From: CAVOKN01 sp963696505
GTDB taxonomy: Bacteria > Pseudomonadota > Gammaproteobacteria > Burkholderiales > Rhodocyclaceae
Length of the DNA stretch: 64,000 nucleotides
Direction: 5' to 3'
Assembly (NCBI GenBank): GCA_963696505.1
Contig: CAVOKN010000006.1
Location: 248,001-312,000 of the forward strand
The notes below the pieces were generated by a model that had not been told where the DNA came from, did no database searches, and saw only the letters and a program-made list of their open reading frames with translations. The translations under genes were made by a program, and so were the position numbers. How positions within the stretch are numbered: the stretch's first letter is position 1; the number at the start of each line of letters is the position of its first letter. Below, one piece after another: positions 36,054 to 44,020 of the stretch.

Positions 36054-38420
36054 TTATAGTCCCCCGTTTGCAAATCGGTTGCCGGCGATCCACGCCTGCC
36101 CCAGACTCAGACCGCCGTCGTTGGGCGGAACGCGGCTGGCCTCGAACACCTCCAGGCCCCGCGCCTCCAGCAGGCGGCGCAGTTGTACGCTGAGGACGCG
36201 GTTGAGGAAGCAGCCGCCGCCCAGTGCCACGCGTTTGAGGCCGCCCGCGCGGGAAGCCCCTGCCACCCATTCCGCCAGACCTTCCGCCAGCGTGGCATGG
36301 AACAGCGCGGCGGCGCGCGATGCGTCCGGCTCGTCGGCGAGGCGCGCCAGCAGCGGCGCGAAGTCAAGTTCCCCGTCCTCGCCGACGGTATAGCCGCCGG
36401 ATAGCGCGGCAAGCGGACCGTAGGATTCGGCCAGCCCTTCGTAGAGCATCGCCGCCTGGCCCTCGAAAGCAGTCGTGTCCTTGATGCGCGCCAGCCCCGC
36501 GGCGGCGTCGAACCAGCGGCCGCAACTGCTGGTGGGCGGAGTATGGACGCCGCTCTTCAACATCAGCGGCAGCGCCTTGGCGGCGGGATAGGGAAAGCGC
36601 GTCTTGATCTCATCGCCCCGTCCCAGGACATGCAGCGCCGCTGCCGCCATGCGCCACGGTTCCCGCGCCGCCTTGTCGCCGCCGGGCAGCGGCAGCTCGC
36701 GCAAGTGGCCAAGGCGATCGAAGTCGGTGGCGGATGCGCGCAGCAGTTCCCCGCCCCAGATGCCGCCGTCGCTGCCCAAACCCACCCCGTCCAGCGCCAG
36801 CCCAAGCACCTCTCCTTCCAGGCGGTGCTCCGCCATGACGGCAGCAACGTGGGCGTGATGGTGCTGCACTGCCACCAGCGGCAGACCGCGGCTGCTGGCG
36901 AAGTCGGCGGCGAAGCGCGAACTGAAGAAATCGGGATGCAGGTCGTGGGCCACCACCCGCGGCTCGGCCCGCAGCAGCCGCCCCAGCCGCTCCACCGTCT
37001 CCTCCAGCGCGGCGCAGGTCGCGGCATTGTCCAGGTCGCCGATGTGCTGCGACACAAAGGCCTGGTCGCCGCGCGTGTAGCAGACGGTGTTCTTGAGGTA
37101 GGCACCGCAGGCGAGCACGGAAGACACTTCCCGCGCCAGCGCAATCGCCTGCGGCGTATAGCCCCGCGCACGGCGAATGAACTGCGCACCGCAGTGCCCG
37201 ATCCTCGATCCTCGATCCTCGATCCTGACGACCGAGTCATCCACTCGCGTCACGATCTCCCGGTCGTGCATCACGAAGCCGTCGGCGATGCCGGCGAGCC
37301 GCCGCAGCGCCTCGTCGTTGCCGATCACCAGCGGCTCGCCGCCGGGGTTGGCGCTGGTCATCACCAGAATCATTTCCTGAGGTTGCTGCAGCCAGTCCAG
37401 GCCGTCAGGCCGGCCAGCGGCCTCATGGAACAGCAGGTATTGCAGCGGCGTGTAGGGCAGCATCGCACCGAGCCAGGCCAGCCCCGGTGCGACGCCAGCG
37501 AGCCTGTCGTCACAGCCTGTGCCCTTGCGCAGCAGCGCCACCGGCCGCTCGGCACTTTCCAGCAGCGCCCGCGCCGCGTCGTCAAGCTTGGCGAATCCGG
37601 CCAGCGAGTCGCAGTTGGCCGCCATCACGGCGAAAGGTTTTTCCTCACGACTCTTGCGCCGGCGCAGTTCCGCCACCGCCTGCGGGTCGCGGGCGTCGCA
37701 AGCGAGGTGGAAACCGCCCAGGCCCTTGATGGCGAGGATCTCGCCGCGCTTGAGCCGCGCCACCGCCTCCGCCACCACATCCGCGACTTCGGCGCGTCCG
37801 CCGTCCGCGCCGCAATACCATACCCGCGGTCCGCAGACGGGGCAGGCGTTGGGCTCGGCGTGAAAGCGCCGGTGCTCGGGGGACCGATACTCCGCGAGGC
37901 AGGCGGGGCACTGCGGAAACACCGCCATGCTGGTCTGCGGCCGGTCGTAAGGCAGCCCACGGATGATGGTGTAACGCGGACCGCACTGGGTACAGTTGAT
38001 GAACGCATAGCGGTGGCGCCGGTCGGAGGGGTCGAACAACTCCGCCAGGCAGTCGCGGCACACGCCGGTGTCGGGTGCCACCTCGGCGCGTGCCGCCCCA
38101 CCGCCGCTGACTTTGATCTCGAAAGCTGGCGCCGCCAAAGTCAGTGTCGGCAGATCGGCGACTTCCAGCGCGGCGATGCGCGCCAGCGGCGGCGCCTCGG
38201 GCTTGAGGCGGCCCACGAAGGCGGCCACCGCGCCGGATTCGCCCTGAACCTCGATCTCGACGCCCTCGCCGTCGTTGCGCACCCAGCCGCCCAGCTCTAG
38301 TTCCTTGGCCAGCCGATAGACGTAGGGCCGGAAGCCAACGCCCTGCACCTGGCCGCGCACCCGCAAGCGGCGTCGCGCCTGCTGCGCCGCGGCCACGGGA
38401 TCGGGGACGGCCAGCGCCAT
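36054..38420 (-). CDS. hypF: Carbamoyltransferase HypF
   Basis: About 788 aa. Domains in order: acylphosphatase (VRGQVQGVGFRPYVYR, about 20-105), two C-x2-C-x18-C-x2-C zinc fingers (CRDC...CTQC; CPAC...CPVC), YrdC-like domain, and Kae1-like domain with HHAHVAAVMAEH. It makes the carbamoyl-adenylate for cyanide ligand synthesis and transfers it to HypE. The start at 38420, 4 bp after hypB, matches homologues. An extra stretch of about 8-9 residues (IEDRGSRIGHCG) between DDSVVR and RRARGY is created by a tandem heptamer repeat. Confidence 0.94.
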   Translation of the reverse strand: MALAVPDPVAAAQQARRRLRVRGQVQGVGFRPYVYRLAKELELGGWVRNDGEGVEIEVQGESGAVAAFVGRLKPEAPPLARIAALEVADLPTLTLAAPAFEIKVSGGGAARAEVAPDTGVCRDCLAELFDPSDRRHRYAFINCTQCGPRYTIIRGLPYDRPQTSMAVFPQCPACLAEYRSPEHRRFHAEPNACPVCGPRVWYCGADGGRAEVADVVAEAVARLKRGEILAIKGLGGFHLACDARDPQAVAELRRRKSREEKPFAVMAANCDSLAGFAKLDDAARALLESAERPVALLRKGTGCDDRLAGVAPGLAWLGAMLPYTPLQYLLFHEAAGRPDGLDWLQQPQEMILVMTSANPGGEPLVIGNDEALRRLAGIADGFVMHDREIVTRVDDSVVRIEDRGSRIGHCGAQFIRRARGYTPQAIALAREVSSVLACGAYLKNTVCYTRGDQAFVSQHIGDLDNAATCAALEETVERLGRLLRAEPRVVAHDLHPDFFSSRFAADFASSRGLPLVAVQHHHAHVAAVMAEHRLEGEVLGLALDGVGLGSDGGIWGGELLRASATDFDRLGHLRELPLPGGDKAAREPWRMAAAALHVLGRGDEIKTRFPYPAAKALPLMLKSGVHTPPTSSCGRWFDAAAGLARIKDTTAFEGQAAMLYEGLAESYGPLAALSGGYTVGEDGELDFAPLLARLADEPDASRAAALFHATLAEGLAEWVAGASRAGGLKRVALGGGCFLNRVLSVQLRRLLEARGLEVFEASRVPPNDGGLSLGQAWIAGNRFANGGL
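37198..37225 (-). repeat. Four tandem heptamers inside hypF
   Basis: Four adjacent 7-bp units (GGATCGA type on the coding strand). They encode an insertion absent from typical HypF. Gain or loss of one unit would shift the hypF frame. Confidence 0.85.
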
Positions 38421-38424
38421 CGAT

Positions 38425-39711
38425 TCAGGCACGGGCGGCGAGCCGCGCCTCCAGATCGGCAATGCGCCGGCGCAACTGGTCGACGGTTTCGGCCTTGGCG
38501 CTGCGCGCGCGCTCCAGTCCCTGCCCCAGCCAGCCTAGCCACTCGTCCATGCCGTCGCCGCGGGTGGCGGACACCTGCATCACCTGGATGCGGGGATTCA
38601 CCCGCCGCGCGTATGTCAGGCACTTTTCGACATCGAAGCTCAGGTGGGGCAGCAGATCGACCTTGTTGAGGATCATCAGGTCCGCGGCGCGGAACATGTT
38701 CGGGTACTTCAGCGGCTTGTCCTCGCCCTCGGTCACCGACAGGATCACCACCTTGTGCGCCTCGCCCAGGTCGAAGTCGGCGGGACAAACCAGGTTGCCG
38801 ACGTTCTCGATCATCAGCAGCGAATCCGCCGGCAGCGCCAGGCGCTCGAAGGCATGGCCCACCATGTGGGCGTCGAGGTGGCAGCCCTTGCCGGTATTGA
38901 CCTGAATCGCCGGCACGCCGGTGGCGCGGATGCGTTCGGCATCCATGCTGGTCTGCTGGTCGCCCTCGATCACGGCGATGGCATGCTTCCCCTTCAGCGC
39001 CTCGATGCTGCGGGTGAGCAGCGTGGTCTTGCCCGAACCCGGGCTGGAGACCAGGTTCACCGCGAAGATGCCGCGCTCGGCGAAGCGCCGCCGGTTGTCG
39101 CCGGCATAGGCATTGTTCTTCGCCAGGATGTCCTGCTCCACCTGCACCATCTTCGCCTGCGACATGCCCGGCGCATGAGCGCCGGCGGGGCCGTGGCCGT
39201 AGTGCAGAAGGCTGTCGTCGTGGTCCGGATCGTGGCCGTGGTTGTGCTCGCCGGCGTGGTCGTGGGCGTGGCTGTGCGCCGTGCCGTCGGCATGGCGATG
39301 CTCGTGGCTGTGTTGGCCGCTGAGTTCGCCACTGAGTTCGCCACTGTGTTCGCCGCTGAGACCGTCGGGATGGGGATGGTCGTGCTCCCCGGCATGTTCG
39401 TGGGCATGGCTGTGCTCGCTGCCGTCGGCGTGGCGATGGACGTGGCTGTGACCGTCCGCGTGCTCGTGACGGTGCTCGCCCGCGTGATCATGGGCGTGGC
39501 TGTGCCAGGTGCCGTCGGCATGGCGGTGGTAATGGCCGTGGGCACCGTGGTGGTGGTAGTCGTGGCCATGACCGGCGCCCTGTCCGTGGGGATGGCTGTG
39601 CACCGTGCCGTCGTCGTGGCGGTGCTCGTGCTCCCCGTGGGGATGGTCGTGATCGTGGGTCTCGCCCTCGATGCGGGTCTCGCCCTGGCCGCAGCCGCAA
39701 GTGGTGCACAT
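38425..39711 (-). CDS. hypB: Hydrogenase nickel-insertion GTPase HypB with a very long His-rich domain
   Basis: 428 aa. The N-terminus is MCTTCGCG, the high-affinity Ni motif. A roughly 160-residue His/Asp/Gly-rich segment follows, with about 50 His in repeated HxHADGTxHSHAHDHAGEH blocks. Then comes the G3E GTPase: Walker A SSPGSGKTTL, VIEGDQQT, the metal-site Cys-His CHLDAH, ENVGNLVCP and NKVDLL. HypB delivers nickel with HypA. Typical His-rich regions (for example in rhizobial HypB) are much shorter, so nickel storage is a likely added function. The start at the CTTCGCG motif is preferred over an upstream in-frame start. Confidence 0.96.
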   Translation of the reverse strand: MCTTCGCGQGETRIEGETHDHDHPHGEHEHRHDDGTVHSHPHGQGAGHGHDYHHHGAHGHYHRHADGTWHSHAHDHAGEHRHEHADGHSHVHRHADGSEHSHAHEHAGEHDHPHPDGLSGEHSGELSGELSGQHSHEHRHADGTAHSHAHDHAGEHNHGHDPDHDDSLLHYGHGPAGAHAPGMSQAKMVQVEQDILAKNNAYAGDNRRRFAERGIFAVNLVSSPGSGKTTLLTRSIEALKGKHAIAVIEGDQQTSMDAERIRATGVPAIQVNTGKGCHLDAHMVGHAFERLALPADSLLMIENVGNLVCPADFDLGEAHKVVILSVTEGEDKPLKYPNMFRAADLMILNKVDLLPHLSFDVEKCLTYARRVNPRIQVMQVSATRGDGMDEWLGWLGQGLERARSAKAETVDQLRRRIADLEARLAARA

Positions 39712-39788
39712 GGGGTTTCTCCTATCGCTCGGGGAAGACCCCCGATCCGGCAAGCGCGGGATTGTCGGGACCGGCGGCCTTGCAGCCG

Positions 39789-39802
39789 TTGACCCCTATC
39801 AA
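39789..39802. promoter_or_regulatory. FNR/ANR-type binding site in front of hypB
   Basis: TTGACCCCTATCAA matches TTGAT-N4-ATCAA in 9 of 10 arm positions. On the minus strand a GACAAT -10-like hexamer at 39766-39761 places the site at about -41.5, the class II activation position. E. coli has an FNR-dependent promoter feeding hypBCDE in the same relative place. Confidence 0.5.
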
Positions 39803-39832
39803 GAACAGTTCGCGATTATAAGGTAGAGCAAC

Positions 39833-40174
39833 TTACTCGACCGCGAGTTCCTTGACCCGCATGTCGCTGCCGCCCGTCACATGGATCTGGTAGCCGCCGC
39901 AGTGCGGGCAGGGGTCGTAGAGCTGGGCCACTGTGACGTCCCGGCTGCACCCCAGGCACCAGCCGCTGCCCGGCAACGAGATGACCTGCATCTCGGCATT
40001 CTCCGCCACGCTGCCCCGCGTCACGGCATCGAACGCGAATCGCAGCGCCTCCACCTCCACGCCGGAAAGCTGGCCGATCTCCAGCACCACGGCCGTCACG
40101 CGCCGGAAGTCCCCTTTGCGGGCGTGGTCCTCGACGATCTGGAGGATGCCCTCGGCCAGCGACATCTCATGCAT
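39833..40174 (-). CDS. hypA: Hydrogenase nickel chaperone HypA
   Basis: A 113-aa protein starting MHEMSLAEG (His2 is the Ni ligand) with the zinc site CLGC...CPHC. It hands nickel to the hydrogenase large subunit together with HypB. Its start overlaps the end of the upstream hoxV/hupK-like gene by 8 bp. A 121-bp gap with an FNR-like box separates it from hypB. Confidence 0.95.
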   Translation of the reverse strand: MHEMSLAEGILQIVEDHARKGDFRRVTAVVLEIGQLSGVEVEALRFAFDAVTRGSVAENAEMQVISLPGSGWCLGCSRDVTVAQLYDPCPHCGGYQIHVTGGSDMRVKELAVE

Positions 40175-41369
40175 CGAGCACCTCGACCCGATAGGCGACG
40201 CAGGGATCCAGGGCGTGGGCCATCAACGCGGCCGCGCGCTGCACCTCGTCGGCGCTCGCCGCCGCAAAGCCAGTCATCCCCTGGACAAAGGCGCCCTGCG
40301 GATGGAAGTTCCACTCCGTCGGCGCCACGATGCGGTAGATCGTCACCCTGCTCTCTAAATCCAGTTGTACGAAGTGCAGCAGGATACCTCGGGCGGTCTC
40401 GGCGGTGCCGAGTCCCGAACCGACGCCGACGGCGGCGCCATCGCTCCAGCGGCTGCCGATCTCCCCTGCGGCAAGGCGGGCCAGGCGGCCGGCGAGCCGG
40501 GCCAGCTCGGCGAGCCGCGCCAGCAGGCGCAGAGCGACGGAGTTGCCGGCTTCACGAAGCGCCGCCGCGACCAGAGGCAGTTCCGCCGTCCGGGCCAGAG
40601 CGCCGGTTTCGGCCGGAAAGCCATTCCAGGTCGGTGCTGCCGGAAATGCCGCGTCGGCGGCAAGCCGCCCGGCCAGTTCCTTTTCCCACTCCATTGCGGA
40701 ACGATGGGGCAGCAGCGGCACCGGGCTACGCCCCAGCGGCGACGGCCACCACCGCGCCAGCGCCCGGGCCGCCGGCGTGGCGCCCTGCTCCAGCCAGCGA
40801 TCGAGGCCCTTGCCGGGTTCGAGGTCCAGCCAGGCAGCCGCGCTCATGCCGAACACATCGTGCTCCAGCAACCCGTCGAGGCTGGCCGACACCTGCGCCC
40901 AGCGCTCCAGGCCATGCGGCCTTGCTCCCTCTTGCCACCACGCCGCGCTCACGCCCCCGGGCGGAAGAGCGGCCTGGATCTGGCGCCGCAGGGCTGCGAA
41001 GCGCTCGGCCTGGGGTGGCTCACCGAGCAGCGTCGGCAGGTCCAGCAGGACGCGCCAGACATATTCCTGGATCAGCTCCGCAGCCAGCAGCAGCTCGCGC
41101 TGGAGCGCGACCGGCTGCGCCGCTACGACGCCCCGGGCAGCCTCCATGGCCTGCGCCGCCGCCACCACCTGCGCCCGGCCGCAGATCGAGAACATCAGCG
41201 GCACCATGGCCTGTGCCGCTTCCCATGAGCGTCCCTGGAGCAGCCGGCTCGCCATCAACGGCCGGCTGGAACGTACGATCGCGCGACGGATCGTCCGGCC
41301 GTCCCATTGCAGGCCGAGGTCGATCGCGCCCTCGATCCCGGCCGGCCGCTCGCGCGGGACTTCGCTCAC
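40167..41369 (-). CDS. hoxV: HupK/HoxV-type hydrogenase assembly protein (large-subunit-like)
   Basis: A 400-aa protein related to the [NiFe]-hydrogenase large subunit but lacking its full active-site ligands. The C-terminal segment ARGILLHFVQL...DPCVAYRVEVLDA keeps only the first Cys of the DPCxxCxxH signature. HoxV (Ralstonia) and HupK (rhizobia) act as scaffolds for the Fe(CN)2CO cofactor; in Ralstonia hoxV sits directly before hypA1 as here. It starts 15 bp after the preceding phosphatase-like gene. Confidence 0.85.
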   Translation of the reverse strand: MSEVPRERPAGIEGAIDLGLQWDGRTIRRAIVRSSRPLMASRLLQGRSWEAAQAMVPLMFSICGRAQVVAAAQAMEAARGVVAAQPVALQRELLLAAELIQEYVWRVLLDLPTLLGEPPQAERFAALRRQIQAALPPGGVSAAWWQEGARPHGLERWAQVSASLDGLLEHDVFGMSAAAWLDLEPGKGLDRWLEQGATPAARALARWWPSPLGRSPVPLLPHRSAMEWEKELAGRLAADAAFPAAPTWNGFPAETGALARTAELPLVAAALREAGNSVALRLLARLAELARLAGRLARLAAGEIGSRWSDGAAVGVGSGLGTAETARGILLHFVQLDLESRVTIYRIVAPTEWNFHPQGAFVQGMTGFAAASADEVQRAAALMAHALDPCVAYRVEVLDA

Positions 41370-41384
41370 GGCCCGGCTGCCCGC

Positions 41385-42236
41385 CTACTCGGCCAGTTCC
41401 AGCACCACCGGCTGGTGGTCGGAGGCGTCGGTGTCCGGATTCACACGCACACCACGCAGATGGGGCAGCAGGTCGTCGCTGAGAAAGACGAAGTCGCAGC
41501 AGTACGGCGAATCAGGCCACTCGCAGCCGTGCAGGCCCACCGTGTGCTCGTGGTCGGCGTCGTAATGGCAGGCCAGCCAGGCATCGACCAGCGCCGGCGT
41601 GTCGTCGGCGAAGGTCCAGGTCATCAGCGCGTGCTCGGTATCGGTCGGCTTGAAGTTGAAGTCGCCGCAGATGATCGCCGAAAGCCCCCGCGGCAGAACC
41701 GCGAAGCTCGGGTTGCCGTCGCTGGCGGGGCGCGGGCTGCGACCGTGCGCCGCCGCGTGGCGATGGATGGTGCGCAGTGCGTCGATCTGGGCCATGCGCT
41801 GCTTCGCCGAGTAGTATTCCAGATGGGTGGTCATGACCCGCACCGGTCCGAAGTGGGTATCCACAACCGCCTCGACGCAGACGCGCTGCATGCTCGAAGC
41901 CGTCGGGTCGGCCGGCCAGGGCAGCAGGTGGCGGAACACCTGCAGCACCGGCAGGCGCGACAGGATCAGGTTGCCGAAATAGCTTCGTCCTCCCTTGCCG
42001 TCGGGCAGGTCGGTGCCTATGCCATAGACCGCCTGGTAGCCCGGAAAGGCGTCGCAGAGCAGATTTACCTGGTCCTCCCCGGCGCTGCCCGGCAGGCCCG
42101 GGAAATTCACCGCCACTTCCTGCAGGCAGAGCACGTCGAGATCCGCCGTCTCCCTCACCACCCGCGCGATGCGCGCCAGGTCCACGCGACCGTCGCAGCC
42201 CCGCCCCCACTGGATGTTCCACGTCATCAAGCGCAT
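41385..42236 (-). CDS. Endonuclease/exonuclease/phosphatase family protein
   Basis: A 283-aa protein of the EEP (DNase I/ExoIII/Mg-phosphatase) fold. MTWNIQW at the N-terminus, LCLQEV, TTHLEYYS, GDFNF and the C-terminal SDHQPV carry the metal and catalytic Asn, Glu, Asp and His residues. No signal peptide was seen. The start at 42236 has GGGGG upstream. Substrate (nucleic acid or phospholipid) cannot be told. It precedes hoxV by 15 bp, occupying the place where other hoxR/hoxT-type genes or structural genes would be in Ralstonia. Confidence 0.85.
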   Translation of the reverse strand: MRLMTWNIQWGRGCDGRVDLARIARVVRETADLDVLCLQEVAVNFPGLPGSAGEDQVNLLCDAFPGYQAVYGIGTDLPDGKGGRSYFGNLILSRLPVLQVFRHLLPWPADPTASSMQRVCVEAVVDTHFGPVRVMTTHLEYYSAKQRMAQIDALRTIHRHAAAHGRSPRPASDGNPSFAVLPRGLSAIICGDFNFKPTDTEHALMTWTFADDTPALVDAWLACHYDADHEHTVGLHGCEWPDSPYCCDFVFLSDDLLPHLRGVRVNPDTDASDHQPVVLELAE

Positions 42237-42352
42237 GTTGGCCCCCCTCTGGCGATGCACTGTCAATGCCGCCCGGGAGTCTAACTCGACCGGGCACCGT
42301 GCTGTTAGGGTCTGTTGGCATACAGCGGTCGGATCGCAGTATGTCCACAGCC

Positions 42353-43234
42353 CTAGTCGCCGGGCGGGGCCGGCCCAAGGGTGCCGCCAGGGGTGCCAGT
42401 GAGGGCCTGCAGGTCGGGTGGGAGGAGGTGATCGGGGTGGGCTCGGCGCAGCGCCCGCAGCGCCTGCAACGCTTCCGCCTCCCGCCCTTGCCGCAACAGC
42501 GTGCGGATCTGCTCTACCCATTGACCGGGGGTGAAACCAAGTTGCTCCTTCGCCGCGCCGTCCGGGGCCATACCCTTCGCGCGGCCGATAGCCGCCCCGG
42601 CTGGCCTAGCCGGAGCGGCGGCGCCGGAAGCCTCGCGCTGCGCCGGAATGGCATCCGCTGCCTGTTCCGCCGCCGTGTCGGCGCTCGAGGCTGCCGCCGA
42701 AGGCGCACGCTGTTCCGGCATCGCCTCGAAGGATCGCTCCGCCTTCTGCGGCGCCGCATCCCGTCGCTGCAACGGATCGGGAGCAAAGGCCGGCCCCGCC
42801 GGCTCGGCCTGGCGCGCATTCTCCGCCGGCCGCTGCTGACTGACTTCCGCTTCGCGAGGCACTATGGGCCGCGGCCTGCTCACCGGCGCGGCGGGTGGCT
42901 GCAGCACCGGCTCCCGCCTCAACTCGGCTTCGGGAACGCGATCCCCGGGAATCGCCGGCGCAGACTCTGCCGCGGCAGGCGGCGGCTGCTCGGCCCGTTC
43001 CTGCTCGCGCGACACCAGCAGCGTCAGGCTCGCGCTCAGCAGCGCCACCGCCGTGACCGACATGGGGACGGCCCAGCGCTGCCACCAGGGCCGCGACCGG
43101 TCTCGCGCCGGCCGCGCCGCCGCTTCCCGTGCCGCGGCGAGGATGGCGGCGTCGAGGCGCACCGGCGGCTCGGCCTGCGCGGCTTCCCGGTAGAGCCGGG
43201 TCAGTTCCTCGTCGCGTTCCGGCGCCATGCTCAT
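42353..43234 (-). CDS. Putative membrane anti-sigma factor
   Basis: A 293-aa protein: a short cytoplasmic N-terminus (DEELTRLYREAAQAEPP), one transmembrane helix (about 52-74, WAVPMSVTAVALLSASLTLLV), then a long Pro/Ala/Gln-rich low-complexity periplasmic region and a helical C-terminal segment (WVEQIRTLLRQGREAEALQAL). Its ATG overlaps the sigma-factor stop (ATGA), the standard arrangement for an ECF sigma/anti-sigma pair. The family is not otherwise recognised. Confidence 0.7.
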   Translation of the reverse strand: MSMAPERDEELTRLYREAAQAEPPVRLDAAILAAAREAAARPARDRSRPWWQRWAVPMSVTAVALLSASLTLLVSREQERAEQPPPAAAESAPAIPGDRVPEAELRREPVLQPPAAPVSRPRPIVPREAEVSQQRPAENARQAEPAGPAFAPDPLQRRDAAPQKAERSFEAMPEQRAPSAAASSADTAAEQAADAIPAQREASGAAAPARPAGAAIGRAKGMAPDGAAKEQLGFTPGQWVEQIRTLLRQGREAEALQALRALRRAHPDHLLPPDLQALTGTPGGTLGPAPPGD

Positions 43235-43806
43235 GTCGAACCCCGCAGGCAGTGCCGCAGTTTATCGATGGCGTAGCGCAGCCGGCTCTTGGCCGTCTCG
43301 CGCTTGACGCCGGCGGCTGCGGCAATCTCGTCCACGCTCATCTCCCCCTCCTCCGCCAGCAGAAAGGCCTCGCGCTGCGCGGCGGGCAGCGCCGCTATGC
43401 AGTCCAGCAGCCGCTGCACCAGCGCCTTGCGCTCCAGCATGCGCTCGGGCCGATCGCACTCGGCCGCGGGCGGATCGAGGGCAGGTGCGTCCTCCTCGCC
43501 GACGTGCTCGTCAAAGCTCTCCAGCCGCGTCCGACCCTGGCTGCGGAAGTGATCCAGCAGCCGGTTGTGGGCGATGCGGAACAGCCAGGTGGAAAACCTG
43601 GCCGCGACTTCGTAGCGCAGTCGCGCCCCCACCACCTTGAGCCAGATGTCCTGGTACAACTCGTCGGCCGTGGCCGAATTGCCGCACTGGTGCTGCAGAT
43701 AGCGATAGAGCCGGCCGCGCCAGCGCGCGTGCAGGGCTTCGAAGGCCGCCGCATCGCCGTCGCGGTAAGCCAGCATGAGGGCCTCGTCGCTCATCTCCCG
43801 GTGCAT
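43231..43806 (-). CDS. ECF-type RNA polymerase sigma factor
   Basis: A 191-aa sigma-70-family protein with region 2 (ADELYQDIWLKVV and FSTWLFRIAHNRLLDHFR) and region 4 (LPAAQREAFLLAEEGEMSVDEIAAAAGVKRETAKSRLRYA), and no region 1 or 3. The start may be Met1 or Met5 (43794); neither has an ideal ribosome site. It is translationally coupled to the downstream anti-sigma candidate. The target regulon is unknown; the divergent sugar dehydrogenase gene is a candidate. Confidence 0.92.
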   Translation of the reverse strand: MHREMSDEALMLAYRDGDAAAFEALHARWRGRLYRYLQHQCGNSATADELYQDIWLKVVGARLRYEVAARFSTWLFRIAHNRLLDHFRSQGRTRLESFDEHVGEEDAPALDPPAAECDRPERMLERKALVQRLLDCIAALPAAQREAFLLAEEGEMSVDEIAAAAGVKRETAKSRLRYAIDKLRHCLRGST

Positions 43807-43887
43807 GGCGCCAGTCTACCAAGGTGGCAGACCGGCACCGGGTAAACGCTGCCCCGCCGCAGCGGGGTTGGCCGCGGGGCCGGAACT

Positions 43888-43907
43888 GACATCTGGCAGT
43901 CGATGTC
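43888..43907. promoter_or_regulatory. Inverted repeat in the sigma factor-dehydrogenase divergent region
   Basis: GACATC and GATGTC flank an 8-bp spacer, with partial symmetry further out (GGAAC and GTTCGG). It could be an operator; no regulator is assigned. Confidence 0.25.
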
Positions 43908-43960
43908 CGAACGGCGCTGCGCGCTTGATCCGACCTGCGAGAGGCCACGAGAAACGTGAA

Positions 43961-43989
43961 TTGCCAGCCCCCGCCCACTTGCCTATGCT
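43961..43989 (+). promoter_or_regulatory. Sigma-70-like promoter for the PQQ dehydrogenase gene
   Basis: TTGCCA (5/6 to -35) and TATGCT (4/6 to -10) are separated by exactly 17 bp. The predicted transcript start is about 25 nt before the ATG. Confidence 0.5.
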
Positions 43990-44020
43990 TTGACACTGCC
44001 CATCTGCCGAAGCTTCCGAC

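Noticed and set aside
38644..39792. 382-residue plus-strand ORF opposite hypB, rich in Val/Ala/Met
   Set aside because: Antisense of the His-rich repeats, giving membrane-like composition by chance; no ribosome site or homology.
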